Source: Engraulis encrasicolus
Lineage: Eukaryota > Chordata > Actinopteri > Clupeiformes > Engraulidae
Direction: 5' to 3'
Assembly: GCF_034702125.1 (NCBI RefSeq)
Contig: NC_085869.1
Span: forward strand, 14,935,544 to 14,999,543
Length of the DNA stretch: 64,000 bases
This document shows positions 63,859 through 64,000 of the stretch, piece by piece; the first letter of the stretch is position 1; the number at the start of each line of letters is the position of its first letter. Made by a program: the position numbers and the translations under genes. The notes beneath the pieces were generated by a model. That model saw only the letters and a list, made by a program, of their open reading frames with translations. It was not told where the DNA came from and searched no databases.

Positions 63859-64000
63859 CTGTGATGGGAAATATCAATTGTTACTTTACTTTATTATTAC
63901 TATAAATGTATTATTGTACTTTATAATATACTTTATGAATTTATATGGGGGGAGGGGGGGCGTGGGTGGCGTCCAAGAACTTTTGACTACTAGCCTACTT
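63859..64000 (-). other. intron of the collagen-like gene, runs off the window
   Basis: Upstream of the CAG acceptor at 63859. A G-run (GGGGGGAGGGGGGG) is present near 63945-63960. Further Gly-X-Y exons are expected beyond the end. Confidence 0.7.

Overview
The window is nuclear DNA of a teleost-type fish. The evidence is vertebrate spliced genes, very dense (CA)n/(CT)n microsatellites (roughly 4 kb by hand tally), a Tc1-like transposon, tRNA-derived SINEs with RNA polymerase III boxes, fish-type LINE tails, and many short hAT-type elements. No bacterial, viral or CRISPR feature was seen. The species cannot be named from the sequence alone.

Three genes can be supported, all on the minus strand. 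(1) At 18.2 kb a single exon encodes the start and signal peptide of a fibrillar procollagen (COL3A1/COL5A2-like). A small stem-loop sits directly before its start codon. The rest of that gene must lie to the left, in a long first intron that probably runs out of the window. (2) fkbp7, complete, is at 54129-57931. It has four coding exons encoding 218 residues: signal peptide, FKBP domain, two EF-hands and an HDEL endoplasmic reticulum retention signal. (3) The 3' end of a collagen-like gene is at 59181-63858, with five phase-compatible exons. They encode Gly-X-Y repeats, a cysteine pair and a short C-terminal non-collagenous domain. Its 5' part lies beyond position 64000. The likely poly(A) signal of (3) is about 0.84 kb upstream of the fkbp7 start codon. 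All three products fit the secretory and matrix pathway (an ER foldase beside collagens), but a functional link is only inference.

Region by region: 1-18 kb is mostly non-coding (intron 1 of the fibrillar collagen and/or intergenic) with microsatellites, a 36-nt G run, an interstitial telomeric array and an hAT/SINE pair. 18.5-54 kb is gene-poor and full of short DNA transposons, an ~860-bp GA tract at 22.9-23.8 kb, and a 3-kb G-rich minisatellite block at 36.7-39.8 kb that other transposons have entered. 54-64 kb holds the two right-hand genes, with transposons inside their introns (a chimeric hAT in fkbp7 intron 3, and a decayed Tc1 element, an hAT and palindromic MITEs in the collagen introns).

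The most striking pattern is at least 17 short elements bounded by 8-bp target-site duplications (11 perfect, 6 near-perfect), the hallmark of hAT transposition, with nested and chimeric examples. I found no convincing new multi-gene system. The items most worth following up are the chimeric hAT, the collagen gene of uncertain identity, and the collagen start-codon stem-loop.
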